Source: DAIUCA01 sp964613675
GTDB taxonomy: Bacteria > Pseudomonadota > Gammaproteobacteria > Competibacterales > Competibacteraceae
Direction of reading: 5' to 3'
Length of the DNA stretch: 15,649 nt
Assembly (NCBI GenBank): GCA_964613675.1
Contig: CAZTIH010000056.1
Span: 1-15,649 of the forward strand
Shown in pieces: positions 14,489 to 15,649 of the stretch; position 1 is the stretch's first letter, and each line of letters opens with the position of its first letter. Position numbers and translations under genes: made by a program. A model generated the notes under the pieces. It searched no databases. It was not told the DNA's origin and saw only the letters and a list, made by a program, of their open reading frames with translations.

Positions 14489-15649
14489 ATGAGCTATCAA
14501 TTGGTTATCGTTGAATCGCCCTCAAAAGCGAAGACGATTGAAAAGTACCTTGGAAAAGCGTTTAAGGTCATGGCGTCCTATGGTCATGTTCGGGATCTTG
14601 CCTCCAAAGACGGTGCGGTTGATCCCGAAAATAATTTCGCCATGAATTACGAAATTATTGAACGTAGTCAAAAACATATCGACGCGATTGCAAAAGCGGT
14701 GAAGTCAGCCAGTGCTCTGTATTTGGCCACAGATCCCGACCGCGAAGGGGAAGCCATTTCGTGGCATGTGTACGAGGTACTCCGCGAACGTAAACTCCTC
14801 GAACAGCTTCCCGTTCACCGCGTGGTGTTTTACGAAATCACCCAAAAAGCCGTGCAAGAGGCGGTTGCGCACCCACGTACCCTGTTACAACCCCTGATTC
14901 ATGCTCAACAGGCCCGTCGTGCTTTAGATCACCTGGTAGGGTTCAAACTTTCGCCGTTGTTGTGGCGAAAAATTCGGCAAGGGCTATCGGCAGGACGAGT
15001 GCAATCGCCGGCGTTGCGGTTAATTGTGGAACGCGAAGAGGAAATCGAACGCTTTGTTCCTCAAGAGTATTGGACGATCGAAGCTGATTTACGCCAACAC
15101 ACTCAGCCTTTTGTGGCGCGATTGATTGAATATCGCGGGGAAAAGCTCGAACAGTTTGCGATTCCCAACGAAGCTCGTGCCCGCGAACTCGAAACCGATC
15201 TCCTAAACGCGATGCAAACGAAAGACGGTCAACGATTAGTAGTGGAAAAAATCGAGCGAAAACAACGCAAACGCAATCCCGCAGCACCTTTTACCACCTC
15301 GACCTTGCAACAAGAGGCATCGCGTAAACTGGGCATGGGGGCTAAGCAGACTATGCGGGTAGCGCAAAAGCTGTATGAAGGCATCGACATCGGGAAGGGC
15401 ACCACTGGCCTGATTACTTATATGCGCACCGATTCTGTGCACCTTGCAGCTGAAGCCATCACTACCTTGCGCGATCTCATTAAAAATCGTTTTGGCGAAA
15501 AAGCGTTGCCCGATAAGCCTCGTCAATTCAAAACGACGGCCAAAAACGCGCAGGAGGCCCATGAAGCGATTCGCCCGACCAACGCCGCGTTGTTGCCCGA
15601 TGACCTCAAAAGTCACCTGACCCCCGAGCAATTTCGACTGTACGAACTG
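14489..15649 (+). CDS. topA: DNA topoisomerase I, N-terminal 387 residues (cut by window edge)
   Basis: This type IA topoisomerase relaxes negative supercoils. The first 387 codons run in frame to the window end; E. coli TopA is 865 aa, so less than half is present. Seen: the TOPRIM opening LVIVESPSKAKTIEKYLG (5-22) with catalytic Glu9, the acidic triad ATDPDREGE (80-88: Asp82, Asp84, Glu88), the conserved HAQQARRALDHLVGFKLSP (138-156) and SAGRVQSPALRLI (167-179), the PFTTSTLQQEASRKLG block (267-282), and the active-site tyrosine Tyr311 in LITYMRTDS. The ATG at 14489 aligns with the family N-terminus; the 27-bp spacer after smg has no clear Shine-Dalgarno or terminator. The zinc-finger C-terminus is outside the window. 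Confidence 0.97.
   Translation, partial: MSYQLVIVESPSKAKTIEKYLGKAFKVMASYGHVRDLASKDGAVDPENNFAMNYEIIERSQKHIDAIAKAVKSASALYLATDPDREGEAISWHVYEVLRERKLLEQLPVHRVVFYEITQKAVQEAVAHPRTLLQPLIHAQQARRALDHLVGFKLSPLLWRKIRQGLSAGRVQSPALRLIVEREEEIERFVPQEYWTIEADLRQHTQPFVARLIEYRGEKLEQFAIPNEARARELETDLLNAMQTKDGQRLVVEKIERKQRKRNPAAPFTTSTLQQEASRKLGMGAKQTMRVAQKLYEGIDIGKGTTGLITYMRTDSVHLAAEAITTLRDLIKNRFGEKALPDKPRQFKTTAKNAQEAHEAIRPTNAALLPDDLKSHLTPEQFRLYEL

Overview
This window is a conserved bacterial housekeeping region. Its gene order is typical of Gammaproteobacteria: topA-smg-dprA-lysM facing def-fmt-rsmB-DUF4390-ntrY/ntrX-trkA. GC content looks moderate by eye. The proteins read like gammaproteobacterial ones (Smg is 157 aa and TrkA 456 aa, near their E. 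coli lengths), but I cannot name a genus. I see no mobile element, CRISPR array, rRNA or tRNA. The run of exactly 10 Ns at 6856-6865 shows that this is a scaffolded draft assembly.

Layout from left to right. (1) 1-2548, minus strand: rph, rdgB and hemW form a tight operon (1-bp gap, then an ATGA overlap). Past hemW lie the first 13 codons of a ribosomal protein L31 gene, cut by the window edge and preceded by a good ribosome binding site and a plausible promoter. (2) 2549-2636: divergent spacer. (3) 2637-3509, plus: yicC, which ends tail-to-tail with trkA, only 5 bp apart. (4) 3515-11660, minus: a seven-gene run transcribed def > fmt > rsmB > DUF4390 > ntrY-like kinase > ntrX-like regulator > trkA, with overlaps or gaps of 30 bp or less throughout. 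(5) 11661-11789: a divergent AT-rich spacer with repeated GTATCA words and a candidate def promoter. (6) 11790-15649, plus: lysM lipoprotein > dprA > smg > topA (5' part only).

How the genes fit together. Def and Fmt remove and add the formyl group at the N-terminal methionine, and RsmB methylates 16S rRNA. These translation functions share a transcription unit with an envelope two-component system of NtrY/NtrX type and the potassium-uptake regulator TrkA. On the other side, TopA, Smg and DprA cover DNA topology and single-strand DNA handling. RNase PH, YicC and RdgB cover RNA processing and nucleotide-pool cleaning; HemW is a haem-related radical SAM protein.

I found no clear novel system. 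The points most worth a second look are: the NtrX-like regulator, whose AAA+ domain lacks the GAFTGA loop and one arginine finger; the kinase gene split by an assembly gap that seems to be artificial; the uncertain, possibly CTG, start of dprA; and the repeated words in the def/lysM spacer.
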